A stretch of 64,000 bases of DNA from Thermodesulfovibrio thiophilus DSM 17215 (GTDB lineage: Bacteria; Nitrospirota; Thermodesulfovibrionia; Thermodesulfovibrionales; Thermodesulfovibrionaceae), in contig NZ_AUIU01000017.1 in assembly GCF_000423865.1 (NCBI RefSeq), positions 23,518 to 87,517 on the forward strand, in the 5' to 3' direction. The stretch's first letter is position 1. The number at the start of each line of letters is the position of its first letter. The position numbers and the translations under genes are program-made. The notes under the pieces were generated by a model, which saw nothing but the letters and a program-made list of their open reading frames with translations, made no database searches and was not told the origin of the DNA. Shown here one piece after another: positions 24,346-31,825 of this stretch.

Positions 24346-24993
24346 ATGCAGCTAATTTTAGACGAAACAATAACTGAAGAGCAGTGTTCAGAAATTCAGG
24401 ACATGATCAAAACAGACTGCAAAGTCCAGAAATTTCTCAGGCAGTCAAGATTCTATATCTCAGGGCTTGAATACAAAGACCTGGAGCATGAAGCATTCTG
24501 CACAGCGATGGAGGTCTTACATGAGTGCAGAGATCTTTTTTGCTGTTCTGAATGTAACAACATACGTAGTTGTGAAATTTTTAAAACAAATTTCAAAACT
24601 AGATTAGTAAGAACAATAAACAGGTTAAAGGACATTCCCCGCAGATACGGGATGATCAGCTACTCTGAGGCATCAGATGGAGAAAACGATGAGTTTGCCA
24701 CCTACACAAGGAAAGACTACGATATCAATGAACTATCACCTGATACTCCAGTTGAAATTTTGATTCACGAAGAAGAAAAAGAACAAGAGGAAAAAGGACT
24801 CGAGATAAAAAAACAGCTCACAGCTGGCATACTTGCAGTGATGCCCAAAAAAGAGAGGACAATCTGGGAACTATACCTTGCCGGAGTTCATCCTTCTGAG
24901 ATAGCAGATAGACTTGGATACAAGAAGCCGCAGGGAGTTTATGTAATCCTCAGAAGAAGTGTAAATAAAGTAAAAATCAAAAAATACCAGTGA
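24346..24993 (+). CDS. Sigma-70-family RNA polymerase sigma factor (element-encoded)
   Basis: 215 residues with AGGAGG before the ATG. The region-2-like part, 'LEYKDLEHEAFCTAMEVL' (about 43-60), is followed by a Cys-containing insert and 'NFKTRLVRTINRL'. The C-terminal region 4 holds 'LAVMPKKERTIWELYLAGVHPSEIADRLGYKKPQ' as an HTH (about 160-195). It lies in the ImmR-controlled early operon. A second copy of the early operator (24559-24574) is inside the gene. It is the leading candidate to read the GGTTACC promoters. Key promoter-contact residues cannot be matched to known sigmas by eye. Confidence 0.75.
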   Translation: MQLILDETITEEQCSEIQDMIKTDCKVQKFLRQSRFYISGLEYKDLEHEAFCTAMEVLHECRDLFCCSECNNIRSCEIFKTNFKTRLVRTINRLKDIPRRYGMISYSEASDGENDEFATYTRKDYDINELSPDTPVEILIHEEEKEQEEKGLEIKKQLTAGILAVMPKKERTIWELYLAGVHPSEIADRLGYKKPQGVYVILRRSVNKVKIKKYQ

Positions 24994-25020
24994 GTTTAAA
25001 GGAGTTTAAAGGAGGAGAAA

Positions 25021-25194
25021 ATGTGCGATGTGATTAATTCAGAGATAGAAAAGACTGCATGCGATTTAATTTGTGAAGCGGTAGTTCTGCTTATGACGTC
25101 AGGCTATGACCCTGACGATGCAAGATGTGTTGTCGAACAGTTCGTTAACGGCGCAGTTGATGGGCTAATAGAGGTGTGTTATGGCAGCAAATAA
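25021..25194 (+). CDS. Small acidic Cys-containing protein
   Basis: 57 residues with AAAGGAGGAG upstream of ATG 25021. It contains four cysteines and ends in 'VCYGSK', overlapping the next gene by 14 nt, so it is coupled to the replication organiser. No family is recognised. The strong ribosome-binding site and coupling make it a real gene. Confidence 0.65.
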   Translation: MCDVINSEIEKTACDLICEAVVLLMTSGYDPDDARCVVEQFVNGAVDGLIEVCYGSK

Positions 25195-26347
25195 CGTAAA
25201 CTGCGACTTCAGAATTAAAACAGGCTTCTTTACTCACAGAAAAACGCTTAAACTCATCAAACGACTTGACTATAAAGGTGTGTTCTGCCTTCTGCGCTTA
25301 TGGTCAGATGTGGCGCAGAATGCTCCAAAGGGCGATATATCACACTATACAGAGGAAGACATCGCAATAGCATCCGGGTGGGATGATGACATAAACATCT
25401 TCATAAAAACACTTATTGAGGTAGGTTTTATTGACGAAAATTTCATGCCTGATGGCACCCTGAAACGGGTAATTCATGACTGGGAAGATAATAATCGATA
25501 CGCTTATTATGCTCCAGAGAGACATGAACAGGCAACTAAAGCAGCTGAAATGAGATGGCAAAAAAGAAAAAACTCAAAAAATAAACATAAAAATAAAGCA
25601 AAAAAATCCCCTGCAAATGCTTTAACCACGCCATCTGATGCTGACAGCATTGCTGGCAGCATTACTGACAGCATTGCTGAGTGCATACCTGACAGCATTG
25701 CTGAGTGCATTACTGGGAGCATTGCTGATTGCATTACTGACAGCATTGCTGAGTGCATTGCTGACAGCAATGCCCCTTCTCCTTTACCTACTCCTTTCCC
25801 TACCCCTTCTCCTATACCTTTTCCTGATCCTTTTCCATTACCGAAGGAAAAAGAAAAAAAGAATAAAAACACTGGTAACCCAGGTGAGGATACAAAATTG
25901 GACGAAAAGAAAAATATTTGCACTCAAGTTTCTGACAAAACTTTCGTGCCGGCAGCTACGCAAAAAATTAATTTACATAATTCAAGATCAAAACCCAAAT
26001 CCAGAAATGGTACAGGAAATAACTCCATACCGCCTGTAAGTTTTGACGAAGATGAAAAATCCTTTAAGGGAATAAATCAGTTTCTTAAAAAATGGGCAGA
26101 TGCCTATCCCCTTGTGAACGTTGAACAGGAAATCAAACAGATGGAGGCCTGGATTATAAGCCAGCCAAAGTATATGTGGAAAAAAGACTGGAAACGATTT
26201 ATCACCAACTGGTTATCCCGTGAACAGGACAGAAAGGAAAACGCGGCTTTGAACTCCTCTGTCCGGTACAAAAAAAGCTTTCTTGATGTCGTGGACGACC
26301 TGATTGCAAAAGAAGAACAAAACTTAAGCAAGGAGGATGTCAGGTGA
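25181..26347 (+). CDS. Phage-type replication organiser (lambda O / DnaD-like) with internal iterons
   Basis: 388 residues. An N-terminal winged-helix-like domain typical of phage/plasmid replisome organisers ('GFFTHRKTLKLIKRLDYKGV', about 13-32) is followed by a basic Lys-rich linker (125-145). A repeat-coded segment of DSIA/ECIT-type tetrapeptides (about 154-197), a Pro-rich stretch, then a C-terminal block 'YMWKKDWKRFITNWLSREQD' (near 331-350) of the kind that ends lambda-O-like proteins. As in lambda O, the repeats inside the gene could be initiator binding sites. It is followed by a coupled small gene that may recruit the helicase. Confidence 0.75.
   Translation: MAANNVNCDFRIKTGFFTHRKTLKLIKRLDYKGVFCLLRLWSDVAQNAPKGDISHYTEEDIAIASGWDDDINIFIKTLIEVGFIDENFMPDGTLKRVIHDWEDNNRYAYYAPERHEQATKAAEMRWQKRKNSKNKHKNKAKKSPANALTTPSDADSIAGSITDSIAECIPDSIAECITGSIADCITDSIAECIADSNAPSPLPTPFPTPSPIPFPDPFPLPKEKEKKNKNTGNPGEDTKLDEKKNICTQVSDKTFVPAATQKINLHNSRSKPKSRNGTGNNSIPPVSFDEDEKSFKGINQFLKKWADAYPLVNVEQEIKQMEAWIISQPKYMWKKDWKRFITNWLSREQDRKENAALNSSVRYKKSFLDVVDDLIAKEEQNLSKEDVR
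25640..25771 (+). repeat. Eleven 12-bp iterons inside the replication gene
   Basis: Eleven tandem 12-bp units of the pattern (G/A)CTGacaGCATT. Each unit codes four residues, so the frame is kept. Variants (ACAG, AGTG, ATTG, GGAG) match those at 22083-22166. The DNA repeat is conserved better than the protein needs, which points to a DNA-binding function (origin). Confidence 0.85.
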
Positions 26348-26688
26348 TCCAGTTAAAGACATATCTCAACTGTATCAAGGAAGTTCTCTTGCTTGCAGGG
26401 CAGACGTCCAATGAGAATCAGATCAGGGCAATTTATGAACGCATTAAACACTACGAGACTGCTGACTTCATAAAAGCCTGCAACGATGACGTGTTCCTTT
26501 ACGAGTGGAGCATCCGGGTGAACTATCCGTCCCTGAAAAACGCCATTGAGAGGCATATGATTGAAAGACTTGAGCGTGAGGAACGCGAAAGAAGAAGAAA
26601 AGAGAGAGAGGCGCTCAGAAAAAAATTCAAACACGAGGAACTTCCCGAAGCAGTAATTGAATGCCTCAGAAAAATAAAAACTCTTTAA
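26344..26688 (+). CDS. Small charged protein coupled to the replication organiser
   Basis: 114 residues from GTG 26344, overlapping the previous gene by 4 nt. The N-terminal half is helical ('QIRAIYERIKHYETADFIKACND'); the second half is a long Glu/Arg/Lys helix. No P-loop is present, so it is not a DnaC-type loader. Its place after a lambda-O-like gene suggests a replication accessory or helicase-recruitment role. No family is recognised. Confidence 0.6.
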   Translation: MIQLKTYLNCIKEVLLLAGQTSNENQIRAIYERIKHYETADFIKACNDDVFLYEWSIRVNYPSLKNAIERHMIERLEREERERRRKEREALRKKFKHEELPEAVIECLRKIKTL

Positions 26689-26695
26689 ATTTTCT

Positions 26696-26722
26696 GGTTA
26701 CCAGAAGAATGCTTTTATAAAT
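26696..26722 (+). promoter_or_regulatory. GGTTACC box before ssb
   Basis: CTGGTTACCAG, 8 nt, then TTTTATAAAT. It lies 47 nt before the ssb ATG. The flanks are nearly identical to those of the traT box (29994). Confidence 0.6.
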
Positions 26723-26748
26723 ACGCAAAATTTTTGAAGGAGGAAAAC

Positions 26749-27171
26749 ATGGTAAGCTACAACAGAATCATCCTTATAGGGAATTTAACAAGAAACCCTG
26801 AACTCAGGTATACTCCGTCAGGGCTTGCGGTTGCTACTGTGACAATAGCTGTAAACACAAGATACCGCCAGGGCGAAGAAGTAAAAGAGGAGACTCTCTT
26901 TATTGATGCAATAGTATTTGGAAGACAGGCTGAAAACTGTCTTCAGTATCTGGAAAAAGGGAATCCTGTTCTCATTGAGGGACGTCTTCGCGAGAGAAGA
27001 TGGGACTATGAGGGTCAAAAAAGAAGCAAATTCGAAGTGATAGCAAGCGGAGTTAAATTTCTGTCAACCGCTGCCGCTAAAAAGAAAAACGGCGGCACAC
27101 AATCTGAAAGCGAACCTGCTGTTGATGAAGTTGAGGCTTCCTCTGATTATCCGGATTGCGATCCGTTCTAG
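26749..27171 (+). CDS. ssb: Single-stranded DNA-binding protein
   Basis: 140 residues from ATG 26749 (AAGGAGG at the correct distance; an upstream TTG in frame is less likely). OB-fold start 'YNRIILIGNLTRNPELRYTPSG', 'RQAENCLQYLEKGNPVLIEGRL', and an acidic C-terminal tip ending DCDPF, as needed for partner binding. It protects transferred or replicating single strands. First gene of a box-controlled operon running to cheW. Confidence 0.96.
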   Translation: MVSYNRIILIGNLTRNPELRYTPSGLAVATVTIAVNTRYRQGEEVKEETLFIDAIVFGRQAENCLQYLEKGNPVLIEGRLRERRWDYEGQKRSKFEVIASGVKFLSTAAAKKKNGGTQSESEPAVDEVEASSDYPDCDPF

Positions 27172-27181
27172 GAGCTGCGAA

Positions 27182-27421
27182 ATGTCAGCCACAGCAAAAA
27201 CAGACAGAAACAAACAAACAGGTTCATCAGCGTTTGTAAGAGGAAGAAAGGCTTCATCCATAGTCCAGAAAAAATACAGATGTGTGTACTGCGGAATAAA
27301 AACGCACAATCCAGAAGCTGTTTGCGCTCTCTGCAGAACAGGAATCACAGCTCGATATCTTGATCTCATGCAGATCGTTAACAGAAAAAGACAGCAGAAT
27401 AAAAAAACATCAAATTTTTAG
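27182..27421 (+). CDS. Small zinc-ribbon protein
   Basis: 79 residues from ATG 27182 (an upstream in-frame ATG lies inside ssb). 'CVYCG' and 'CALC' form a four-Cys zinc ribbon (about 36-56) between basic ends. It is 10 nt after ssb. Likely nucleic-acid binding, but no family can be named. Confidence 0.65.
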   Translation: MSATAKTDRNKQTGSSAFVRGRKASSIVQKKYRCVYCGIKTHNPEAVCALCRTGITARYLDLMQIVNRKRQQNKKTSNF

Positions 27422-27436
27422 AGTAAGGAGGCAGGG

Positions 27437-28576
27437 GTGAGAAAAAAGATTACAAGAATCAAAGGAATTTCAGAAAGAAGGAGACTTCCCAGATTAGGTA
27501 AAATCCGTCTTGGAGTCAAAGTGATAAATCCAAAAACCGGCAGAGAATACCCCCGCGAAGTGGATTATTTTGTAGTCCCTCCAGAGGTAGCAAAAATCTA
27601 CGGGGAAAAACCCAAAGAGTTAGACGTGCTTTTTCCGGTAAATGACATTGATGTGGTATTTCCTCAGGCATATAAGTGGTATGGAAGTTCAAAAGGACTT
27701 AAATGCTATGGAGACGGGGAGATTGCTTACAGGTGGAATGAGAAAAAAGAGCAGTTTGAACAGAGGCCATGTTCCTGTGAACTTAAAGATAGAGAGTGTA
27801 TGGCAAGAGCTCACCTGCTTGTTATCCTGCCAAAGGTAAGTATGGGAGGTGTCTATCAGATAGATATCGGGTCATATAACTCCATTGTTGACATCAACAG
27901 CGGACTTGAATACATTCAGTCTCTAATTGGCAGATTTGCAATGGTTATGCTGAAGCTCAAGAGAGTGCCAAGGGAAGTGGCTTACAACGGAGTTAAAAAA
28001 ATTCACTATCCTCTCCAGATTACCCTTGAAAATGTTGATGTTCAGACCATCATGCAACTGAGGCAGGATTTAAGCAGAGCTCTGCTTGAATCAAACAAAA
28101 CAGCTCTTCCGCCCATTGAAGATGTAAACCCCAGGTTTGACGAAGGAGCAGTAGTAGTGGTTGACGAGACAGAGGAAGAAGAAATGCTTTATGTTGAACC
28201 GGTAGAACCTGCTGTTGATGAACCAGAAATTGAAACGCATGACGAAACTGAAGAGGCTATAGCACCACCTGTCACGACTTCTCAGTCCGTCAGTAAACAT
28301 CCTTCAGGCAGACATAAACAAGAAGATACGGCAAAGATGGCAACCGAGCAGCAGCAGGCTGCCATCAGAAAGCTTGCAGAGTTCTATGAAATTGATTTTT
28401 CCATAATTGACAGGATCATAGCAAGTGGACTGACAGAGTATCAGGCGGGGAAAGTGATTTCAGACATAAGCAAGAAAGGAAAAGATGCAGAATGCATAAA
28501 ATCGATCATTAATACAAAAAAGGAAAGAACAATCACAACACCGCCTGAGCTGGAAACCGTCATGGAACCATTCTAA
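27437..28576 (+). CDS. Gp3-like recombination directionality factor candidate
   Basis: 379 residues from GTG 27437. The N-terminal half matches my memory of the phiC31 Gp3-like RDF family: 'IKGISERRRLPRLGKIRLGVK', 'YPREVDYFVVPPEVA', 'CYGDGEIAYRW', a Cys pair (CSCELKDREC) and 'YQIDIGSYNSIVDINSG'. The C-terminal third is a Glu/Pro-rich linker plus a small helical domain. Such factors switch serine integrases from integration to excision, so a large serine integrase outside the window is predicted. The family assignment is from recall and needs a profile search. Confidence 0.6.
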   Translation: MRKKITRIKGISERRRLPRLGKIRLGVKVINPKTGREYPREVDYFVVPPEVAKIYGEKPKELDVLFPVNDIDVVFPQAYKWYGSSKGLKCYGDGEIAYRWNEKKEQFEQRPCSCELKDRECMARAHLLVILPKVSMGGVYQIDIGSYNSIVDINSGLEYIQSLIGRFAMVMLKLKRVPREVAYNGVKKIHYPLQITLENVDVQTIMQLRQDLSRALLESNKTALPPIEDVNPRFDEGAVVVVDETEEEEMLYVEPVEPAVDEPEIETHDETEEAIAPPVTTSQSVSKHPSGRHKQEDTAKMATEQQQAAIRKLAEFYEIDFSIIDRIIASGLTEYQAGKVISDISKKGKDAECIKSIINTKKERTITTPPELETVMEPF

Positions 28577-28592
28577 ACTGGAGGTATCTACC

Positions 28593-28961
28593 ATGCCGCT
28601 GTGCTTGCTTGACAAAAACATCCGCAAACAGAGAAGAAAAAGCGTCAAAAAACCAGAAGCCATGCTGGTTTCATCCTGCATGGAGTACCTGTCCATTAGG
28701 GGAGCTCAGGTAATAAGAAACAACACCGGATTGCTGTTTATTAAGGATAAAAACGGTAAATCAAGGGCTATAAAAACAGGAAGTCCTGGCTCCCCTGACT
28801 TAATAGCTTTTTTGCCAGAAGGCAGGGTTCTCTGTATAGAATGTAAAAGCAAAAAAGGCAAGCTTTCAGATTTACAAAAAGCTTTCATTGAAAAGATGAG
28901 AAAAAATAAACACGAGGTAGTAGTTATTCGAAGCCTTGAAGATTTAATGGAGGTGGTTTAG
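28593..28961 (+). CDS. VRR-NUC domain nuclease
   Basis: 122 residues. The PD-(D/E)xK core is visible: 'GSPGSPDLIAFLP' (Asp near 69) and 'CIECKSKKGKLSDLQ' (E-x-K near 85-87). Stand-alone VRR-NUC proteins are common in phages and mobile elements and act on structured or branched DNA. It sits between the RDF candidate and the lytic transglycosylase with close spacing. Confidence 0.9.
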   Translation: MPLCLLDKNIRKQRRKSVKKPEAMLVSSCMEYLSIRGAQVIRNNTGLLFIKDKNGKSRAIKTGSPGSPDLIAFLPEGRVLCIECKSKKGKLSDLQKAFIEKMRKNKHEVVVIRSLEDLMEVV

Positions 28962-29456
28962 GTGATAAAAAACATTTTGTTTGTTGTCCTGACCATAGTA
29001 TGTTGTTTTGCTCAAATAGGTCTTGCTGAAGCCTCTAATTTTAGTAGTACAGTGGAGCAGTGCATGATTAAAGCATCTGAATACTATCAAGTAAATCCTC
29101 TGGTTTTATGGGGCATAGCAAAAGTGGAAAGCAACTTTAACCCTTATGCTGTAAACAAAAACAAAAATGGTTCATATGACATGGGAATAATGCAGATTAA
29201 CTCTGCGTGGATACCTGCTTTAAAAAAGTTTGGACTTTACGATGCAAAGAAAATATGGGATCCTTGCTACAACGTTCATGTGGGAGCGTGGGTGTTAAGC
29301 CAGTGCATTAAGCAACACGGAAACACATGGAAGGCTATTGGCTGCTACAATGCTACATCCAATCCCAAAAGAATAAAGTATGCCTGGAAGGTTTACAACG
29401 CTATAAAAAACTATATCCAGGTGGACTACAAACAGACCGAGCAAGGGAGGCAGTAA
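28962..29456 (+). CDS. Lytic transglycosylase (conjugation-associated)
   Basis: 164 residues from GTG 28962, directly following the nuclease stop. Signal peptide to about residue 25, then 'WGIAKVESNFNPYAVN' with the catalytic Glu near 52, 'GIMQINSAW' and 'GCYNATSNP'. It opens the peptidoglycan for the transfer channel, like F Orf169 or VirB1. Family motifs are intact. Confidence 0.93.
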   Translation: MIKNILFVVLTIVCCFAQIGLAEASNFSSTVEQCMIKASEYYQVNPLVLWGIAKVESNFNPYAVNKNKNGSYDMGIMQINSAWIPALKKFGLYDAKKIWDPCYNVHVGAWVLSQCIKQHGNTWKAIGCYNATSNPKRIKYAWKVYNAIKNYIQVDYKQTEQGRQ

Positions 29457-29906
29457 ATGGCTGAAAAATATTTATGTTTTACGCTAGAAGGGAGCTTATT
29501 TGCAGTCCCCGTGGGATACGTACAGGAGATTGCATCTGCCCCTGATAGCATAGTACCAATTCCTGATATGCCAGAACACATAAGAGGAATAACAAAGTTC
29601 AGAAATCAAGCTCTCATGGTAATTGATTTAAAAAAACGACTCGATGTTTGCGGCACTGAAGAATGCAAAAAAATGATCATTATAAACAAAGGACATAATG
29701 TCGGCGTGCTGGTTGATGAAGTGGTAGGAATGGTTTTGCTTGAACAAGAGCAAATTGATAAAACTCTTGCTATACATGCTTTTCTTGAAAATCCTTTTAT
29801 TAAAGGCATTGCAAACCCTGATAACAGGCTTATATGTGTTTTATCAGAAGAGATTTTTGAAGCCAGCCCTCAGAATGGAAATATTGCTGCAACATTTTTG
29901 TCATAA
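29457..29906 (+). CDS. CheW-like chemotaxis adaptor
   Basis: 149 residues, starting one base after the previous stop. CheW fold motifs: 'FTLEGSLFAVPVGYVQEI', 'MPEHIRGITKFRNQALMVIDL', 'VGVLVDEVVGMV'. CheW links chemoreceptors to the CheA kinase. No CheA is in this window, but a chemoreceptor is encoded on the same element at 42394. It may couple that receptor to the host kinase or build a private array. Presence in a transfer/replication operon is unusual. Confidence 0.9.
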   Translation: MAEKYLCFTLEGSLFAVPVGYVQEIASAPDSIVPIPDMPEHIRGITKFRNQALMVIDLKKRLDVCGTEECKKMIIINKGHNVGVLVDEVVGMVLLEQEQIDKTLAIHAFLENPFIKGIANPDNRLICVLSEEIFEASPQNGNIAATFLS

Positions 29907-29993
29907 AAACAGCGTATCTGAACTGATTTATTTGCATATAAAGATTTTACAGATCCGTCGTAATATGTGAAATTTCAATCGTTTGCCCGTTCT

Positions 29994-30019
29994 GGTTACC
30001 GGTAATATGCATTTATAAA
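29994..30019 (+). promoter_or_regulatory. GGTTACC box before traT
   Basis: TTCTGGTTACC, 10 nt, then ATTTATAAAT, 48 nt before the traT ATG, which has AAAGGAGG. The box follows the cheW operon end. Confidence 0.6.
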
Positions 30020-30048
30020 TAAACACAAAACAAAAAAGGAGGATTTGC

Positions 30049-30804
30049 ATGAGAAACAATCAAGCTTTAAGGGCAGTAGCAGTTCTTGTTCTTGCGGTTT
30101 TTTTTGTAAGCAGTTTTTCTGGCTGTGCTCAGATGATTAATGCCATTGAGCACTCCAGCATGGAAACAAAAGTGAAGATGACTGACACGATTTTCCTTGA
30201 TCCAGTCAAAAAAGCAAAGCTTAAAACAGTTTTTGTAACAGTTACAAACACATCTGAATTTCAAGAGGCAAGTGCTGAATTAATTAAAAATCTAATAGTT
30301 TCAAGACTTCAGGCTAAAGGTTATCAGATAGTTGATGATCCTGAACAGGCAGGCTACATGATACAGGCAAACCTGCTTTACATGGACTACTACTACAACA
30401 CTGGAGCCACAGAGGGGGCAATTGAAGGAGGCTTAATCGGTGCTGGTTCAGGAGCACTTGTGGGGCAGTCAAGAGATACATCCATTGCTCTTGCCATTCT
30501 TGGAGCTATGGGTGGAAGCGTTGGAGGAGCACTGCTTGGAAAGGCAATCAAGGTTGAAAAGTATGGAGGAGTGGTTGATGTCCAGATATATGAAAAAACA
30601 GACAAACCAGTTACTGGCAAGATAGAAACCAGTGTGGCATCGGGTTCAGGGACAAAAATACAGACAACTCAGGAAATAAACAACAACTGGCAGATATACA
30701 GAACCAAAGTAGCATGTCTTGCTGAACAGACAAACATTAACAAAGATGAAGCAGCAAAGGTCATTGCAGAAAAGCTCGCTTCACAAATTTCGGGAATGTT
30801 TTAA
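30049..30804 (+). CDS. traT: TraT-like surface-exclusion lipoprotein
   Basis: 251 residues. Lipobox FSGC with Cys at 26, then family blocks 'MTDTIFLDPV', a Gly-rich middle ('GAIEGGLIGAGSGALVG') and 'GKIETSVASGSGTK'. TraT in the outer membrane blocks mating between donors and can give serum resistance. It is a single-gene unit with its own box and is followed by IS605-like debris. Confidence 0.93.
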   Translation: MRNNQALRAVAVLVLAVFFVSSFSGCAQMINAIEHSSMETKVKMTDTIFLDPVKKAKLKTVFVTVTNTSEFQEASAELIKNLIVSRLQAKGYQIVDDPEQAGYMIQANLLYMDYYYNTGATEGAIEGGLIGAGSGALVGQSRDTSIALAILGAMGGSVGGALLGKAIKVEKYGGVVDVQIYEKTDKPVTGKIETSVASGSGTKIQTTQEINNNWQIYRTKVACLAEQTNINKDEAAKVIAEKLASQISGMF

Positions 30805-30813
30805 TTTAACTTT

Positions 30814-30992
30814 CTCGCCGAGAAGTCCCCTTCCGTGAGGGAGGGGATGAAAGGCGATTTTTCCCTGATGAAATCTACAGCAGAAACTGCGGGAAGTAAC
30901 GCCTGGGGAGAGGTTTGGATACAGACCTCTACGAACCAGGAAGTACGAACCAGGAAGCCCCGCCCTTATGGGCAGGGTAGTTCACAGGAGAT
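30814..30992 (+). mobile_element. IS200/IS605 right-end (omegaRNA-like) remnant without tnpB
   Basis: The sequence shows the hairpin CCCCTTCC-GTGA-GGGAGGGG (30827-30847), a stem GAGGT..ACCTC (30911-30930) and the end structure GAAGCCCC..GGGTAGTTCAC (30954-30984), which I recognise from IS605-type right ends and TnpB guide RNAs. No transposase frame is next to it. It may be inert or an orphan guide RNA. No other gene is seen in the gap 30805-31040. Confidence 0.55.
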
Positions 30993-31040
30993 ATAGCGGG
31001 ATGATTGCAATTAATCCTGAATACTCTTGTTAATACCTCA

Positions 31041-31082
31041 ATATCTTAATATCTTGACATTCTGATATCTTGCATGGTATCT
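31041..31082 (+). promoter_or_regulatory. Toxin-antitoxin promoter with ATATCTT repeats
   Basis: TTGACA (31054-31059), 17 bp, GTATCT (31077-31082). Three ATATCTT copies (31041, 31049, 31065) overlap it and are likely antitoxin binding sites. It is not a GGTTACC unit. Confidence 0.55.
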
Positions 31083-31105
31083 TTTATCAAAAGGAGGTGT
31101 TTAAT

Positions 31106-31348
31106 ATGAAAAAGGGAGCAACAACCTTAAGATTACCTGAAGACAGGCTTAGAATTATCAGGGCGATTGCCGGCTATGAGAACAGGACCCTTGTGGATAT
31201 ATTTACTGAACTTACTGACGAATATATAGAAAGGCACAGAGAAACAATGGAACTACTTGCCATTCCAGGCTTTTTAGAAGAGTGCAAGGCAGGAGTTGAG
31301 GAGATTAAAGGCGGTGGAGGTAAAAACCTGATTGAGCTGGACGATTAA
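31106..31348 (+). CDS. Type II antitoxin candidate
   Basis: 80 residues from ATG 31106 (AAGGAGG upstream; an earlier in-frame ATG overlaps the promoter). 'KKGATTLRLPEDRLRIIRAIAGYENRTLVDIFTELTDEYI' (about 2-41) looks like a ribbon-helix-helix DNA-binding domain, followed by an acidic tail for toxin binding. It overlaps the toxin gene by 17 nt. Confidence 0.78.
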   Translation: MKKGATTLRLPEDRLRIIRAIAGYENRTLVDIFTELTDEYIERHRETMELLAIPGFLEECKAGVEEIKGGGGKNLIELDD

Positions 31349-31601
31349 GGTTTCCTCAAAAGCTGAAAAATATTTCAAACGGCTCGATAATAATATAAAA
31401 CAACGTATAAAAGAAACCCTTTCAGAGATGTCCCTATTAACCAATCCGCGTGAACATTTTTCTGTAAAACCATTGACAGGTCAATTAAAGGGATTTTATA
31501 GACTGAAAGTAGGCGATTACCGAATTATTTTTAGTATTCTAAAAGAAGATAGCATAATCGCAGTGGTCAATATTGCTCCGAGAGGTGATGTGTATAAATA
31601 A
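31332..31601 (+). CDS. RelE/ParE-superfamily toxin
   Basis: 89 residues from TTG 31332. 'KYFKRLDNNIKQRI', 'KPLTGQLKGFYRLKVGDYRIIF' and 'VVNIAPRGDVY' are the RelE-type blocks, including the Arg-rich strand. It should be an mRNA interferase or gyrase poison neutralised by the preceding protein, and would stabilise the element. The weak TTG start and overlap fit low toxin translation. Confidence 0.88.
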   Translation: MSWTIKVSSKAEKYFKRLDNNIKQRIKETLSEMSLLTNPREHFSVKPLTGQLKGFYRLKVGDYRIIFSILKEDSIIAVVNIAPRGDVYK

Positions 31602-31796
31602 AGTCTATAATGGACCCCAAAAACTGGACAGATTGAAAATATCCCCACAAAACAGGGCAAACCTGCCCTCAAAAATGCCCTTAAAATTTATTCTAATAGC
31701 CGTGAAATAGCTTTTGCATCCAGAGGGTAACTCTTCTTCTGATTTTTCTTAAAAACTTCTTAATCAACAGCGTATCCTCAATCCCTTACCAGCTAT
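31602..31796. other. Intergenic, no gene seen
   Basis: About 195 bp after the toxin gene. It contains TGGACCCC..ACTGGACA near 31612, which resembles an IS3-type end, and a small AGGGCA/TGCCCT hairpin (31656-31672). Nothing else is supported. Confidence 0.4.
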
Positions 31797-31825
31797 GGTT
31801 ACCAGAATTCTTACTTATTGATAAG
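31797..31825 (+). promoter_or_regulatory. GGTTACC box heading the traD operon
   Basis: GGTTACC (31797-31803), 10 nt, CTTATT, 6 nt, then ATG 31826. No Shine-Dalgarno sequence is present. The geometry is the same as at the HD-GYP gene (22 nt from box to ATG), suggesting a leaderless message. Confidence 0.55.

Noticed and set aside
339..25880. GGTTACC copies inside genes at 339, 9607 and 25874
   Set aside because: They lack the AT-rich -10-like stretch at the fixed distance or face no gene start. This number is expected by chance.
25507..25923. Minus-strand frame opposite the iterons of the replication gene
   Set aside because: Its repetitive Met/Ser/Ala content comes from the repeats. The plus-strand gene is well supported.
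31602..31660. IS3-family terminal repeat
   Set aside because: Only about 20 bp resemble an IS3 end, and no transposase or second end is nearby.
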